Assembly: GCF_014647795.1 (NCBI RefSeq)
Contig: NZ_BMPW01000033.1
Coordinates: forward strand, 23,729-87,728
Reading direction: 5' to 3'
From: Actinoplanes campanulatus
GTDB taxonomy: Bacteria > Actinomycetota > Actinomycetes > Mycobacteriales > Micromonosporaceae
Length of the DNA stretch: 64,000 bases
Positions within the stretch are counted from its first letter, which is position 1, and every line of letters starts with the position of its first letter. The notes under the pieces are model-generated. The model was not told where the DNA came from, made no database searches, and worked only from the letters and a program-made list of their open reading frames with translations. A program made the position numbers and the translations under genes. Below are positions 35,001-44,252 of this stretch, piece by piece.

Positions 35001-36373
35001 GTGGCCCGGGACGTGGCACACCCGGTTCGGAGGGCGACCTGTCCCGAGGCCCGGGCGGCCCGGACGGTCCTTCTCGGGCGATGGGCGGCGCGCCCGTTCC
35101 CGGCCCGGCCGGGGCTCCGCGTGCGAGAGCCGGCGTCGCCGTTCCCGGCGGGCCCTCCCGGCCGATGGGCGGGGCCGCCGTTCCCGGACTCGACGGACCG
35201 AGCCGTGGCGGTGCCGCGCCGGGCGTCGACGGTCCGGCACGTGGCGGTGCGGTTCCCGGTGGGCCCTCGCGGGCGATGGGTGCCCCCGCGGGCGTGGACG
35301 GCCCGGCCCGGGCCGGTGTCGCGGTTCCCGGGGTGGACGGCCCGGCCAGGGGTGGTGCCTCCGTTCCGGGGGCGGACGGTCCGGCCAGGGGCGGCGCCGC
35401 GGTTCCCGGTAGGCCGTCGCGGGCGATGGGTGCCGGCGCGGGCGTGGACGGCCCGGCCAGGGGTGGTGCCTCCGTGGACGGCCCGGCACGGGGTGGTGCC
35501 TCCGTGGACGGCCCGGCACGGGGTGGTGCCTCCGCGGACGGCCCGGCCAGGGGTGGTGCCTCCGTTCCCGGTCGTGGGCCCGACGGTCTGCCGGGTCCGG
35601 ACGACTCGCAGGGACTGGGCGCGAACGCGACCGGCTCCGTGCGCCCCGCGGGGTCCGGCGATGCGTCCAGGGGGAACGCGAACGGCGTACCCCTGAAGGA
35701 TGAAACGGCCGAGGGTGGCCTCGCCGAGCTGCGCCACAAGTTGCGCACGCAGCGAAGGCTGCGGCTCGTCACGCTGTTCTCGCTGGCGGCGCTGGTGTTG
35801 CTGGCTCTGCCGGCGTTCGTCGGTCTGCGCGCGGCGAGCAGCGATCCCGTGCTGGCCTCGCTGGCGGCGCTGAAGGTTCCGTCCTGGGCCGCGAAGGGTG
35901 TGGAGAATCAGGAGACCGGCAGCACGCTCTGCATCATGGAGTGCTCGTTCCGGGAGCGGAAGGCCGAATCGGACCGGCCGTTCAAGGAGACCGCCGACGT
36001 CTACACCAAGGCGCTGACCAAGGCGGGCTGGAAGCAGCGGAAGGTCGAGGGCTGCCCGGAGACGCCGGTCGCGCCGGAGGAGGGCACCTACAGCTGCTGG
36101 AGCCGGGACGAGCTCACCCTGGACCTGGCGGTGGGCCTGCCGGGCTGCGCGGTGGATCAGATCTCGGCCGAGCAGAACCCGACGGCGGGCGCCGCGGAGG
36201 AGCTGCCGGATCCGGCGGCGTGCCAGGGCTCGACGGTCCGGATCAAGGTGTGGAACAAGATCGAGGACCGGCGGGGTGAGAAGGAGACCACGCCGGGACT
36301 GGTCGGGGTGACTCCGGACACGGTGCTGTCCACCGACGATCCGCTCTTATCGCCGACACCCCAGGCGTCGTGA
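32090..36373 (+). CDS. Giant Gly/Pro-rich repetitive protein with C-terminal membrane anchor and Cys-rich external domain
   Basis: A 1427-residue protein I cannot assign to a family. Residues about 1-1200 are very low complexity and contain successive repeat classes: QMPPGAPP-type (about 130-320), [16 protein letters not shown]-type (about 420-510) and [12 protein letters not shown]-type (about 1040-1160). One membrane helix ([21 protein letters not shown], split: [13 protein letters not shown] then ALPAFVGL) lies near 1226-1247. The external ~180 residues hold six cysteines (LCIMEC, EGCPE, YSCWS, PGCAV, AACQG). GTG 32090 overlaps the rarA stop. The N-terminus [16 protein letters not shown] and [15 protein letters not shown] are the only non-repetitive cytoplasmic parts, so they may bind a partner. 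Confidence 0.78.
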   Translation: MTGRGADRPDDDAGLRDEPGGKNRRRFGRGGRADQPAVPQEVPREETGWLDDLRVAKEERNAIGPGTMPGEGRTSKSGRVAPGPDDMPDDDFAFPGGPGEGFPAPGDRMDAEPGPRPGQRPGPPGPASPAPGGQRGAAAPPGGRAPGGPVPPGQIPPGAMPPGQMPAGPVPPGQMPPGGAPGGRRQRGQMPPGAPPRQMGPGGQMPPGAPPGPPGMPGQMPPGAPPGAPGMPGQMPPGAPPRQTGPGGQMPPGAAPGSPGRTPPGAGPGSPGSVPRMPGQMPPGSGPAMPGQMPPGAPAGPPGSVPGQAPPGARRTGPPQGGRAAVAPEAGHARRQMDVDPSGQMFPGQAPVPLSGNAPEVPGVPPTAPSVRPVSPAARSAGPGIRPLSPAAPARDRFRPADPVSPGRSGPQPGGYDPASQPGAHDPVHRSGPIPGVHDSGPIPGGAAHRSGPVPGGYDPVQDSGPVPGGRRPGSGQGGYDPVHDSGPIPGGQDAVHRSGAIPNGFEQSGGRAAPGTYGVPGAPDDRQGRGRRSRAEEPGAFEEPTGRHGGGGRPGRAAPDGDPRHRPGHAAPPGDERPGRHGASEGDFGTGSHSLVRADGFADPGNDTGTVGFVRRPGDGGSGPEAQPGKDGRGGAGGRSGGEPRRRRAARRSADPDEPEIGGFTGTPDVPGPRRIGPGDGRPVRAAAAVPPVVPGRQGARTPAVPGRAGAMADSTSGVIQRPGRGQQGPGVPSRPGEDQGAAGGVAVPEQPGPGRRGARADVPAAGPFAPEAEHTSRHGAVRPDGPGGARTGAAVPGRAAPVSGGPGRSAPVSGGGPAQAMGAAAPGRAVVGPPGPDGGPGPGAPGPGGKHSGGPGPGAMTGPAMAGPGAGGPGRVPGGAGGPGGPGGMPGPGGMPGPNGGPARGGAQVPGRAPGRGPARGGAAVPGRGPADPEGGPSGLPGRGAEGGPGHGTAGPDGGPGRGMAGPDGGPGRGTPGSEGDLSRGPGGPDGPSRAMGGAPVPGPAGAPRARAGVAVPGGPSRPMGGAAVPGLDGPSRGGAAPGVDGPARGGAVPGGPSRAMGAPAGVDGPARAGVAVPGVDGPARGGASVPGADGPARGGAAVPGRPSRAMGAGAGVDGPARGGASVDGPARGGASVDGPARGGASADGPARGGASVPGRGPDGLPGPDDSQGLGANATGSVRPAGSGDASRGNANGVPLKDETAEGGLAELRHKLRTQRRLRLVTLFSLAALVLLALPAFVGLRAASSDPVLASLAALKVPSWAAKGVENQETGSTLCIMECSFRERKAESDRPFKETADVYTKALTKAGWKQRKVEGCPETPVAPEEGTYSCWSRDELTLDLAVGLPGCAVDQISAEQNPTAGAAEELPDPAACQGSTVRIKVWNKIEDRRGEKETTPGLVGVTPDTVLSTDDPLLSPTPQAS
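35444..35563 (+). repeat. Four tandem 30-bp coding repeats
   Basis: Units 35444-35473, 35474-35503, 35504-35533 and 35534-35563 differ at only a few positions and encode [10 protein letters not shown]. The array is in frame, so changes in copy number would lengthen or shorten the protein by 10 residues. Confidence 0.9.
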
Positions 36374-36380
36374 CGCGGGT

Positions 36381-36433
36381 GGTGGTCACGGACGGTAGGG
36401 TCTGCTAGTTGTCCCGCCGAATCCGTGACCACC
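36381..36433 (+). terminator. Inverted repeat flanking a TAGGGT promoter-like element
   Basis: GGTGGTCACGGA (36381-36392) is perfectly complementary to 36422-36433 across 29 bases. The loop contains GGTAGGGTCTGCTAG, where TAGGGT resembles an actinobacterial -10. The stem may act as a weak terminator for the upstream gene or as an operator for the DUF948 gene. Confidence 0.4.
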
Positions 36434-36452
36434 CGAATAGGAGACGCGCCAG

Positions 36453-36902
36453 ATGGATGCCGGAGAAATCGCAGGCCTGATCGCGGCGGGCGCCTTCCTC
36501 ATGCTCGTTCTCGTGCTGTCCGTGCCGATCCTGAAGTTGGGCCGCACCGTGGACGCCACGACGAACGCGATCAACGACCTCGTCGACCGGACCGGACCGC
36601 TGCTCTCCAACGTGAACGTCACGGTGGAGAACGTGAACACCGCGCTCGGCCAGGTTCAGGTCTCTTTGGACGGCGTCAACGTCCAGCTCGCCAAGGTCGA
36701 CACGATGACCGGGCACGCTCAGAACATCACGGCCAATGTCGCGAACCTGGTCACCGTCGTGTCGGCCGCCGCGGCCAACCCGCTGGTCAAGGTCGCTTCT
36801 TTCGGGTACGGCCTGCGCAAGGCCACCGCCGCCCGACGGCACGCCGAGGAGGAGCGCGAGGTCCGCGCCACCCTCAAGCAGCGCCGTAAGGCCGCCCGCT
36901 GA
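36453..36902 (+). CDS. DUF948-family membrane-anchored coiled-coil protein
   Basis: A 149-residue protein with an N-terminal membrane helix (IAGLIAAGAFLMLVLVLSV), then a long heptad-like stretch (VDATTNAINDLVDRTGPLLS, NVNVTVENVNTALGQVQ) and a basic end (ATLKQRRKAAR). DUF948 proteins are common in Gram-positive bacteria and have no settled function. ATG 36453 follows AGGAG. In this arrangement it is followed by a DUF6167-like gene and alaS, a linkage I recall as common in actinobacteria, so it is likely a housekeeping envelope protein rather than an acquired gene. Confidence 0.88.
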   Translation: MDAGEIAGLIAAGAFLMLVLVLSVPILKLGRTVDATTNAINDLVDRTGPLLSNVNVTVENVNTALGQVQVSLDGVNVQLAKVDTMTGHAQNITANVANLVTVVSAAAANPLVKVASFGYGLRKATAARRHAEEEREVRATLKQRRKAAR

Positions 36903-36929
36903 CCTTCGATCGAGAGGTTTTTCGCCGTC

Positions 36930-37220
36930 ATGAAGCGCCTGCTGTGGCTCGGCGTCGGCTTGGCCGTCGGCGCCCTCGTCGTCCGCAAGCTGAACCAGAA
37001 GGCCAACGAGTTCACCCCGACGGGGATCGCGACGTCGCTCTCGGAATCCGCTGGCGGCCTCGTCGAGTCGCTGCGTAGCTTCGTGGAAGACGTCCGCGAG
37101 GGGATGGCCGAGCGGGAGAACCAGATCCACGAGGCCTTCGCCGCGGGTGAGCTGTATGAGGACAAGTTCGCCGAGTTGCGTGACGACGCGTGGCCCGGCT
37201 CGCAGGAGGGAAATCGATGA
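36930..37220 (+). CDS. DUF6167-like small membrane protein
   Basis: A 96-residue protein beginning [21 protein letters not shown], a single N-terminal helix followed by a charged helical region ([20 protein letters not shown]) and an acidic end. It fits the small actinobacterial family that sits between the DUF948 gene and alaS. The stop overlaps the alaS ATG by 4 bases, so translation is coupled. No function is known to me; an envelope scaffold with the DUF948 protein is conceivable. Confidence 0.82.
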   Translation: MKRLLWLGVGLAVGALVVRKLNQKANEFTPTGIATSLSESAGGLVESLRSFVEDVREGMAERENQIHEAFAAGELYEDKFAELRDDAWPGSQEGNR

Positions 37221-39898
37221 GAACGGCGGAAGTAAAGCGGCGCTTTCTGGCGCATTTCGAGGCGAACGGGCACACGGTGGTCCCGAGTGCCCCGCTGCCG
37301 GCTATCGACGACCCGAACCTGCTGTTCATCAACGCCGGCATGGTGCAGTTCGTCCCGTTCTTCCTGGGGCAGCGGACCCCGCCCTACCAGCGGGCCGCGA
37401 GCGTACAGAAGTGCATCCGGACGCCGGACATCGACGAGGTCGGCAAGACCAGCCGGCACGGCACGTTCTTCCAGATGAACGGCAACTTCTCGTTCGGTGA
37501 CTACTTCAAGGCGGGGGCGATCCCGCTGGCGTGGGAGCTGTCCACCAAGCCGGTCGAGCAGGGCGGTTTCGGCCTCGACCCGGAGAAGATCTGGGCGACC
37601 GTCTACCTGGACGACGACGAGGCCATCGAGATCTGGAAGCAGACCGGCCTGCCGGCGGAGCGGATCGTGCGCCGCGGCAAGAAGGACAACTTCTGGTCGA
37701 TGGGCATCCCCGGCCCGGCGGGCCCGTGCTCGGAGCTGTACTACGACCGTGGTCCGGCGTACGGCAAGGAGGGCGGCCCGGAGGTCGACGAGGACCGGTA
37801 CCTGGAGTTCTGGAACCTGGTCTTCATGCAGCACGAGATCACCGATGTGAAGTCGAAGGAGGACTTCACGATCGTCGGTGACCTGCCGAAGCAGAACATC
37901 GACACCGGCATGGGCCTGGAGCGCATCGCGTCGATCCTCCAGGGCGTCGACAACCTGTACGAGATCGACGAGGTCCGCCCGATCCTCGCCAAGGCCGCCG
38001 AGCTGACCGGTAAGGAATACGGCAAGCGCTCCGGCCACGCGGCGTCCGAGAGCCACCCGGACGATGTCCGTCTGCGGGTGATCGCGGACCACGTCCGTAC
38101 CGCGCTGATGCTGATCGGCGACGGCGTCACCCCGACGAACGAGGGCCGCGGTTACGTGCTGCGCCGCATCATGCGCCGGGCGATCCGGTCGATCCGCCTG
38201 CTCGGCTGGCAGGAGAAGGCGCTGCCGATCCTGCTGCCGATCGCGCGCGACTGCATGTCCCCGTCGTACCCGGAGCTGGCGACCGACTTCGAGCGGATCT
38301 CCACCTACGCCTACGCGGAGGAGGATCAGTTCCTCTCCACGCTGAAGGCGGGCACCACGATCCTGGACCTGGCGATCACCGAGACTCGCGCCTCCAAGCA
38401 GACGCAGCTGTCGGGTGACAAGGCGTTCCAGCTGCACGACACGTACGGTTTCCCGATCGACCTGACCCTGGAGATCGCGCAGGAGCAGGGCCTCGACGTC
38501 GACCACGAGGGCTTCCGCCGGCTGATGGCCGACCAGCGGAACCGGGCGAAGGCGGACGCGGCGGCCCGAAAGACCGGCCACGCGGACCTGTCGGCGTACC
38601 GGTCGGCGCTGGACGCGGGCGGCCCGGTCGAGTTCACCGGCTACCAGGAGATCTCCCGTGAGTCCCGGGTCCGGGCGCTGATCGGGGACAAAGGCCGGAT
38701 CGAGGTGGCCGGCGAGGGCGACTTCGTCGAGCTGGTGCTGGACACCACCCCGTTCTACGCGGAGGGCGGCGGCCAGCAGGCGGACACCGGCGTGATCAAC
38801 GTCGGTGGCGGCCGGCTGGAGATCGTCGACGTGCAGCAGCCGCTGCCGGGCCTGATCGTGCACAAGGCGCGGGTGGTCCGGGGCGAGGTGCGCGCGGGTG
38901 AGACGGCGCTGTCCGAGATCGACGTGACCCGCCGGAAGGCGATCTCCCGGTCGCACACCGCGACCCACCTGGTGCACCAGACGATGCGCAACTTCCTCGG
39001 CGAGTCGGCGACCCAGGCGGGTTCGCTGAACGCGCCGGGCCGGCTGCGGTTCGACTTCCACACCCCGGGCGCGGTCAACCCGTCGGTGCTCTTCGACGTC
39101 GAGCAGCAGATCAACGAGGTGCTGCTGCGCGACCTCGAGGTCAACGCGTTCATCACCTCGCAGGAGGAGGCGCGCCGGCTCGGCGCGATGGCGCTGTTCG
39201 GCGAGAAGTACGGCGACGAGGTCCGGGTCGTCGAGGTCGGCGACTACGCCCGTGAGCTGTGCGGCGGCACCCACGTCTCCCGGTCCGGCCAGCTCGGTCT
39301 CGTGAAGATCCTCAACGAGTCGTCGATCGGCTCCGGGGTGCGCCGCGTGGAGGCCCTGGTGGGTCTGGACGCGTTCGGCTTCCTGGCCAAGGAGCACCTG
39401 CTGGTGTCCCGTCTGGCCGACCTGTTCCGGGTGCCCGGCGATCAGGTCGCCGACCGGGTCGAGCAGACCGTCACGGCGCTGCGCGACGCGGAGAAGGAGC
39501 TGGAGAAGCTCCGGGCGCAGATGGTGCTGGGCGGGGCGGCGGCGCTCGCGTCCGGGGCGAAGGACGTGCGCGGTGTGGCGTACGTCGGGACCGAGGCGCC
39601 GGAGGGTGCGGCGGTCAACGACGTGCGGACGCTGGCGCAGGAGATCCGCGGCAAGATCGACGCGGCGCGTCCCGCGGTGGTCGCGGTGACCGCCCGGGCG
39701 AACGGCAAGGCGTCCCTGATCGTCGCGATCAACGGCGCCGCGAAGACCCGTGGGCTGTCCGCGCAGGACCTGGTGAAGGCGGCGCTGTCCGGCCGGGGTG
39801 GCGGCAACGCCGACCTGGCGCAGGGTGGCGGCGTGCCGGCCGCGGAGGCCCCGCGCCTGCTGACCGCGATCGAGCAGGCGGTCGCCGACAAGGCCTGA
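37217..39898 (+). CDS. alaS: Alanyl-tRNA synthetase
   Basis: An 893-residue class II synthetase. The aminoacylation core opens with the family sequence [20 protein letters not shown] and [15 protein letters not shown], with motif 2 in [20 protein letters not shown]. The editing domain that clears Ser and Gly from tRNA(Ala) has its zinc site in [11 protein letters not shown] and [10 protein letters not shown]. The C-terminal C-Ala domain ends in a Gly-rich segment [17 protein letters not shown] 37217 follows GGAGGG and overlaps the preceding stop. A terminator follows at 39915. Confidence 0.98.
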   Translation: MRTAEVKRRFLAHFEANGHTVVPSAPLPAIDDPNLLFINAGMVQFVPFFLGQRTPPYQRAASVQKCIRTPDIDEVGKTSRHGTFFQMNGNFSFGDYFKAGAIPLAWELSTKPVEQGGFGLDPEKIWATVYLDDDEAIEIWKQTGLPAERIVRRGKKDNFWSMGIPGPAGPCSELYYDRGPAYGKEGGPEVDEDRYLEFWNLVFMQHEITDVKSKEDFTIVGDLPKQNIDTGMGLERIASILQGVDNLYEIDEVRPILAKAAELTGKEYGKRSGHAASESHPDDVRLRVIADHVRTALMLIGDGVTPTNEGRGYVLRRIMRRAIRSIRLLGWQEKALPILLPIARDCMSPSYPELATDFERISTYAYAEEDQFLSTLKAGTTILDLAITETRASKQTQLSGDKAFQLHDTYGFPIDLTLEIAQEQGLDVDHEGFRRLMADQRNRAKADAAARKTGHADLSAYRSALDAGGPVEFTGYQEISRESRVRALIGDKGRIEVAGEGDFVELVLDTTPFYAEGGGQQADTGVINVGGGRLEIVDVQQPLPGLIVHKARVVRGEVRAGETALSEIDVTRRKAISRSHTATHLVHQTMRNFLGESATQAGSLNAPGRLRFDFHTPGAVNPSVLFDVEQQINEVLLRDLEVNAFITSQEEARRLGAMALFGEKYGDEVRVVEVGDYARELCGGTHVSRSGQLGLVKILNESSIGSGVRRVEALVGLDAFGFLAKEHLLVSRLADLFRVPGDQVADRVEQTVTALRDAEKELEKLRAQMVLGGAAALASGAKDVRGVAYVGTEAPEGAAVNDVRTLAQEIRGKIDAARPAVVAVTARANGKASLIVAINGAAKTRGLSAQDLVKAALSGRGGGNADLAQGGGVPAAEAPRLLTAIEQAVADKA

Positions 39899-39914
39899 CA
39901 GCGCTTCTCGACGG

Positions 39915-39943
39915 AACGCCCCGGACCCTGTCCGGGGCGTTTT
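39915..39943 (+). terminator. Intrinsic terminator after alaS
   Basis: AACGCCCCGGA (39915-39925) pairs perfectly with 39931-39941, followed by TT, 16 bases after the stop. The next ~220 bases to ruvX are less GC-rich than their surroundings, contain no gene that I can support, and probably carry the ruvX promoter. Confidence 0.85.
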
Positions 39944-40178
39944 CGCGATGCGTGGTGATTGCGCTGGGTAGTCGTTTGCTGATGTTGGGTACTCCATTTC
40001 TTAGCGGATCTTTAGGCCTTGCAAAGGGTGGCGGCGCATCGGCCAGCGGTGCGGTTAAGCTTCGGGTCGCGATCGGGGCGATGGCATCGAAGCGAGCGAA
40101 AGCCGTAGCCGTTACTCTTCGCATCGGAATCTTGATCGGGGACGGGAGACGCGTGTTGCTGCTGTGCAGGGTGGGAGC

Positions 40179-40640
40179 GTGACTCAGCGCTTCGCTCGGG
40201 GCGTCCGCCTGGGTGTGGACGTGGGTCAGGTGCGTGTCGGGGTGGCCAGGTGCGACCCCGACGGGATCCTGGCCACCCCTGTGGTGACCGTGCCGCGGGA
40301 CCGGGAGACCGGTGACGACGGCACGCCGAAGGACATGACGGAGCTGGCGCGGCTGACCGCCGAGCACGAGGCGATCGAGGTCGTCGTCGGGCTTCCGGTG
40401 GCGCTCAACGGGCGTGAGGGTGTGGCGGCCGGCCACGTCCGGGCGTACGCGGAGCGGCTCGGCGCGGTGCTGGCGCCGGTCCCGGTCGTGCTGACCGACG
40501 AGCGCATGTCCACGGTCGTCGCCAGCCGCCGGCTCTCCGAGCGGGGTGTCAAGGGCAAACGCCAGCGTGCGGTCGTGGATCAGGCGGCCGCCGTGGAGAT
40601 CCTGCAGGGCTGGCTCAACGCGCAGCGGAGGCAGACTTAA
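40179..40640 (+). CDS. ruvX: Holliday junction resolvase-like protein RuvX (YqgF)
   Basis: A 153-residue RNase H-fold protein with the family opening VRLGVDVGQVRVGVARCDPDG, the VVVGLPVALNGREG block containing the catalytic acid region, and LTDERMSTVVASRRL plus VDQAAAVEILQGWL. Bacterial YqgF is linked to pre-16S rRNA processing. GTG 40179 is chosen because VTQRFARG directly precedes the conserved strand; an upstream GTG at 40164 is possible. The stop lies directly before the TTG of mltG copy 1. Confidence 0.93.
   Translation: MTQRFARGVRLGVDVGQVRVGVARCDPDGILATPVVTVPRDRETGDDGTPKDMTELARLTAEHEAIEVVVGLPVALNGREGVAAGHVRAYAERLGAVLAPVPVVLTDERMSTVVASRRLSERGVKGKRQRAVVDQAAAVEILQGWLNAQRRQT
40622..40636 (+). 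repeat. 15-bp duplication mark upstream of both mltG copies
   Basis: GCAGCGGAGGCAGAC at 40622-40636 (last codons of ruvX and ribosome binding site of mltG copy 1) recurs exactly at 41982-41996 before mltG copy 2, where it is no longer in a ruvX reading frame. Confidence 0.8.
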
Positions 40641-41822
40641 TTGATCGGCGAGATAGAAGACCTGAGGTACGAGGACAATCCCGATCCCGGGCGATGGAGA
40701 CATCGCAAGAAGGAGAAGGGTGGCCGCTCGGTCGTCACGTTCGTCCTGGTCCTGGTGCTGTTCGGCGTCCTCGGTGGCGGAGCCTGGTACGGCTACGACA
40801 AGGTGTCCGGCTTCCTGTCCGCGGCCGACTACGACGGCCCCGGCAGCGGTGAGGTGATCGTCGAGGTCAAGAAGGGCGAGTACGCCTCCGACATCGCCGA
40901 GACCCTGTTCGCGGCAGGGGTTGTCAAGAGCGCCGCGGCCTTCGTCGAGGCGGCCAAGGACAATCCCGACAGTACCGGCATTCAGGTTGGATCCTACAAG
41001 CTGCGCAAGCAGATGAAGGCCAGCGACGCGGTTTTGATGCTGCTGGACCGGAAGAATCTCGCCGTCAACGGGGTGGTCATCCCCGAGGGCTGGACCAAGA
41101 TGCAGGTCTTCGCGGCGTTCTCCGAGTACACCGGCATCAAGGTCGAGGAGTTCGAGAAGGCCGCCAAGGACATCTCGAAGCTCGGCGTCACGTCCACCTG
41201 GCTGAAGCGGACCGACGGCAAGAAGGTCGACAAGTCCAACATCGAGGGCTTCCTGTACCCGGCGACCTACGAGATCCCGAAGAAGACCACCGCGACCGAC
41301 ATCCTCAAGCTCGTCATCAAGAACTTCAACGCCGAGATGGAGAAGCTGGACTTCGCGGCCACGGCCCAGTCGAAGCTCAAGATCTCACCGTACGAGGCTC
41401 TGGTCGCGGCGTCGATCACCCAGGTGGAGGCGCTGCTCCCGGCGGACATGGGGCCGGTGTCGCGGGTTCTCTACAACCGGGCGTACTCCGGCGACTTTCC
41501 GTGCGGATGCCTCCAGTTGGACAGTACGGTCAACTACTGGCTGCGACTGAACGGCAAGCAGGGCAAATCATCCGAAAAGCTGACGATCGACGAGATGCAC
41601 GGCGAGAACAACCCGTACCGGTACAACGCGCCGGGCATGTCGATCGGCCCGATCAGCAACCCCGGGGAGATCGCCCTGAAGGGTGCCATCGACGCTCCGA
41701 AGAGCCAGTATTTCTTCTTCGTGACCATCGACAAGAAGGGCACGATGGCGTACGGCAAGACGTTCGACGAGCACAACGCCAACATCAAGGTCGCGTGCAA
41801 GAACGGCATCCCGATCTGTTGA
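40641..41822 (+). CDS. mltG: Endolytic murein transglycosylase MltG, copy 1 (TTG start)
   Basis: A 393-residue YceG-like lytic transglycosylase that cuts nascent glycan strands outside the membrane. A charged cytoplasmic N-terminus and one helix (VVTFVLVLVLFGVLGGGAW) precede a LysM-like region and the catalytic domain. The catalytic Glu is residue 263 in SITQVEALLPADMGPVSRVLYNR, split after QVEA. Other conserved blocks are LQLDSTVNYW and SIGPISNPG. Cysteines at FPCGC and the terminal ICs (VACKNGIPIC) may form disulfides. The TTG at 40641 immediately follows the ruvX TAA, whose last codons supply GGAGG. Confidence 0.93.
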   Translation: MIGEIEDLRYEDNPDPGRWRHRKKEKGGRSVVTFVLVLVLFGVLGGGAWYGYDKVSGFLSAADYDGPGSGEVIVEVKKGEYASDIAETLFAAGVVKSAAAFVEAAKDNPDSTGIQVGSYKLRKQMKASDAVLMLLDRKNLAVNGVVIPEGWTKMQVFAAFSEYTGIKVEEFEKAAKDISKLGVTSTWLKRTDGKKVDKSNIEGFLYPATYEIPKKTTATDILKLVIKNFNAEMEKLDFAATAQSKLKISPYEALVAASITQVEALLPADMGPVSRVLYNRAYSGDFPCGCLQLDSTVNYWLRLNGKQGKSSEKLTIDEMHGENNPYRYNAPGMSIGPISNPGEIALKGAIDAPKSQYFFFVTIDKKGTMAYGKTFDEHNANIKVACKNGIPIC

Positions 41823-41835
41823 CCCGCTAGGGTGA

Positions 41836-41868
41836 CGTGGCCGGGTGGAGTTTCCTCGCCCGGCCACG
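41836..41868 (+). terminator. Hairpin between the mltG copies
   Basis: CGTGGCCGGG (41836-41845) pairs with 41859-41868 and lies 13 bases after mltG copy 1. There is no T tract. The rest of the gap has a TAGGTATGGT element near 41941-41950 that could be a -10 for copy 2. Confidence 0.55.
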
Positions 41869-41999
41869 CGCGTTAGGAAGGACGCCGCGTCACCGCCCGG
41901 TCGACGGACAGTCGCCGGGGTGGGCGGCGGACCATCGAAATAGGTATGGTGCGCCCAGTGCTCGCGGAGTCGGCCGGACGGGCAGCGGAGGCAGACGAC

Positions 42000-43181
42000 A
42001 TGATCGACGAACTGGACGTGGCGTTCGAAGAGGACGCCGACGGAGGCGGTTCCCGGGGTGACCACCGGGCCCGGAAAGGACGTGGCCGCTCCGCGGTCGC
42101 CCTGGTCCTGACGCTTCTGCTGTTCACCGTGCTCGGCGGGGGCATCTACCTCGGCTACACCAAGGTCGCCGGTTTCTTCGTGGCCGCCGACTACGAGGGC
42201 GCCGGCGGCAACCCGGTCGAGATCACGATCATCAAGAACTCGTCGCTCACCGAGATCGGCAACGTGCTCGTCAAAGCCGACGTGGTGAAGAGCACCAAGG
42301 CCTTCCTGGAGGCCGCCGACGCCGAGCCGCGCAGCGAGAACATCCAGGCCGGCACCTACGTGCTGCGCCGGCAGATGGCCGCCGAGCAGGCGGTCGCCCA
42401 GCTGCTCGACCCGAACACCCGGCTCAGCAAGGGCGTGACCATCCCCGAGGGCAAGACCGCCAAGCAGACGTTCGAGCTGCTCGCCAAGGCCACCGGCATC
42501 CCGGTCAAGGACTTCGAGGCCGCGGCGAAGGACCCGGAGGCGCTCGGCGTGCCGGACTGGTGGTTCAAGCGCACCGACGGCAAGCCGGTGTCCAAGACGG
42601 CCGAGGGCTTCCTCTTCCCGGACACGTACGAGTTCGACCCCAAGGCCACCGCCTCGCAGATCCTCAAGACGATGGTCGAGCACTTCCTCACCGTCACCGG
42701 CGAGATCGGGTTCGCCGACGGGGTGCAGAAGAATCTGGCCGTCTCGCCGTACGAGGCGCTCATCGTGGCGTCGCTGGCGCAGGCCGAGGCCGGTAACGCC
42801 GACGATCTGCCCAAGGTGGCCCGGGTCGCCTACAACCGGGCGTACAAGAAGAAGATGCCGTTGCAGTTCGACGTCACCACGAACTACTGGCTGGAGCTCA
42901 ACGGCAAGAAGGCGAAGCACTCGGGCCAGCTCACCGAGGCCGAGATGAACGACCCGAAGAACCCGTACAACTCGGAGACCGTCGTGGGGCTGCCGATCGG
43001 GCCGATCAACAGCCCCGGCAAGGCCGCGTTGACCGGCGCCCAGAAGCCGCCGGTGGCGCCCTGGCTGTTCTTCGTCGCGATCGACAAGGCCGGGCACTCC
43101 GCGTTCGCCGCCACCGACGCCGAGCACGAGAAGAACAAGAAGAAGGCCTGCGACAACGGGATCAAGCTGTCCGACTGCTGA
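42000..43181 (+). CDS. mltG: Endolytic murein transglycosylase MltG, copy 2
   Basis: A 393-residue paralogue of the preceding protein with the same layout: acidic cytoplasmic start MIDELDVAFEEDADGGG, one helix (SAVALVLTLLLFTVLGGGI), LysM-like region, and catalytic Glu263 in SLAQAEAGNADDLPKVARVA. LQFDVTTNYW and LPIGPINSPG are kept, as is a Cys pair at the C-terminus (KACDNGIKLSDC), whereas the internal FPCGC of copy 1 is missing. ATG 42000 has GGAGG at 7 bases. The 15 bases GCAGCGGAGGCAGAC before it are identical to the end of ruvX, marking the tandem duplication. Confidence 0.93.
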   Translation: MIDELDVAFEEDADGGGSRGDHRARKGRGRSAVALVLTLLLFTVLGGGIYLGYTKVAGFFVAADYEGAGGNPVEITIIKNSSLTEIGNVLVKADVVKSTKAFLEAADAEPRSENIQAGTYVLRRQMAAEQAVAQLLDPNTRLSKGVTIPEGKTAKQTFELLAKATGIPVKDFEAAAKDPEALGVPDWWFKRTDGKPVSKTAEGFLFPDTYEFDPKATASQILKTMVEHFLTVTGEIGFADGVQKNLAVSPYEALIVASLAQAEAGNADDLPKVARVAYNRAYKKKMPLQFDVTTNYWLELNGKKAKHSGQLTEAEMNDPKNPYNSETVVGLPIGPINSPGKAALTGAQKPPVAPWLFFVAIDKAGHSAFAATDAEHEKNKKKACDNGIKLSDC

Positions 43182-43234
43182 GCCCCGCGTGTGGGTGAGG
43201 GCGTGCGGCGGGTGTCCACCCGTAGAGTGAGCCC

Positions 43235-44116
43235 GTGCAGAAGCCCGAGGAGACCCCGGCCGCGCGGAAAGCCGCGGTGTGCGGCAAGCCGATCGCGCAT
43301 TCGCTCTCGCCCTTCATCCACACCGCCGGTTTCGCCGCGACCGGCCTGCTCGACTGGACCTATACGGCGATCGAGTGCGCCGAGTCCGAACTGCCCGACC
43401 TGGTGGCCGGCCTCGGCCCGGAGTGGGCCGGCCTGTCCCTGACCATGCCGCTCAAGGAGACCGCGCTGCGGCTGGCGTCCTCGGCCTCGCCGCTGGCGAT
43501 CGCGGTCGGCTGCGCCAACACCCTGGTCCGCCAGCCGGACGGCACGTGGCACGCGGACAACACCGACGTCATCGGGATGGTCCAGGTGCTGCGGGAGGCC
43601 GGGCTCGGCGTGAGCACCGGCCGGCACGCCGCCAAGGTGGACCCGCCCCGGATCACCGTGCTCGGTGGCGGCGGCACCGCGCGGGCCGCTCTCGGCGCGG
43701 CCGCCCAGCTCGGCGCCGAGACGGTGACTCTGGTCACCCGCCGTCCGGAGGCCCGCGAGGAGCTCGGCCCGGTCGCCGTCGCGCTGGGCATCACCCTCGA
43801 CGGCGTGTCCTGGGACGACGCGGCCGGCACGTTCGACGCCGACGCGATCATCGCCACCGTCCCGAAGGGCGCCGCCGATCCGCTCGCCGAGCAGGTGAGC
43901 TGGCGCCCCGGCAGCGTCTTCTTCGACGCCCTCTACGACCCGTGGCCGACGCCGCTGGCCGCCGCCGCGACCGCGCACGAGGTGCCGGTCTTCTCCGGCC
44001 TGGACCTGCTGCTGGCCCAGGCGCTCAGCCAGTTCGAGCAGTTCACCGGTCTGCCCGAGGCTCCCGAGGAGGCCATGCGCAAGGCTCTCGGCGAGGCCGT
44101 CCAGAACCGCGCCTGA
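43235..44116 (+). CDS. aroE: Shikimate dehydrogenase
   Basis: A 293-residue NADPH-dependent enzyme reducing 3-dehydroshikimate to shikimate. The N-terminal substrate domain has CGKPIAHSLSPFIHTAGF, the catalytic Lys in LSLTMPLKE and the Asp in HADNTDVIG. The dinucleotide-binding loop is VLGGGGTARAAL. LDLLLAQALSQFEQFTG closes the active site. GTG 43235 is the likely start. Together with aroC, aroK, aroB and aroQ downstream it covers five of the seven shikimate pathway steps; the gap of 136 bases before aroC suggests that aroE may belong to the upstream mltG unit. Confidence 0.95.
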   Translation: MQKPEETPAARKAAVCGKPIAHSLSPFIHTAGFAATGLLDWTYTAIECAESELPDLVAGLGPEWAGLSLTMPLKETALRLASSASPLAIAVGCANTLVRQPDGTWHADNTDVIGMVQVLREAGLGVSTGRHAAKVDPPRITVLGGGGTARAALGAAAQLGAETVTLVTRRPEAREELGPVAVALGITLDGVSWDDAAGTFDADAIIATVPKGAADPLAEQVSWRPGSVFFDALYDPWPTPLAAAATAHEVPVFSGLDLLLAQALSQFEQFTGLPEAPEEAMRKALGEAVQNRA

Positions 44117-44252
44117 GCGGCGTTCAAAACCAGAGATCAAGAGCATCGAGCCGGGGTACGCGGTGAGCGCCGCCGCCCCCGGAAGGTGTCCGTAAGGCGG
44201 GACGCGGGCGGCCAGTCGCCGCCCGTCACCGGCGCCGTGCCAGACTGTTGCC

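Noticed and set aside
35444-35563. Regular 30-bp repeats that superficially look like a CRISPR array
   Set aside because: Units are directly adjacent without spacers, are in frame within a large coding region, and no cas genes are present.
36719-39997. Open frame of 1092 codons antisense to alaS
   Set aside because: Same GC artefact; alaS on the plus strand is full length with all motifs.
39944-40178. Lower-GC gap between alaS and ruvX examined for tRNA or ncRNA
   Set aside because: No cloverleaf, T-loop (GTTCRANNC) or conserved RNA fold was found by eye. It most likely holds the ruvX promoter.
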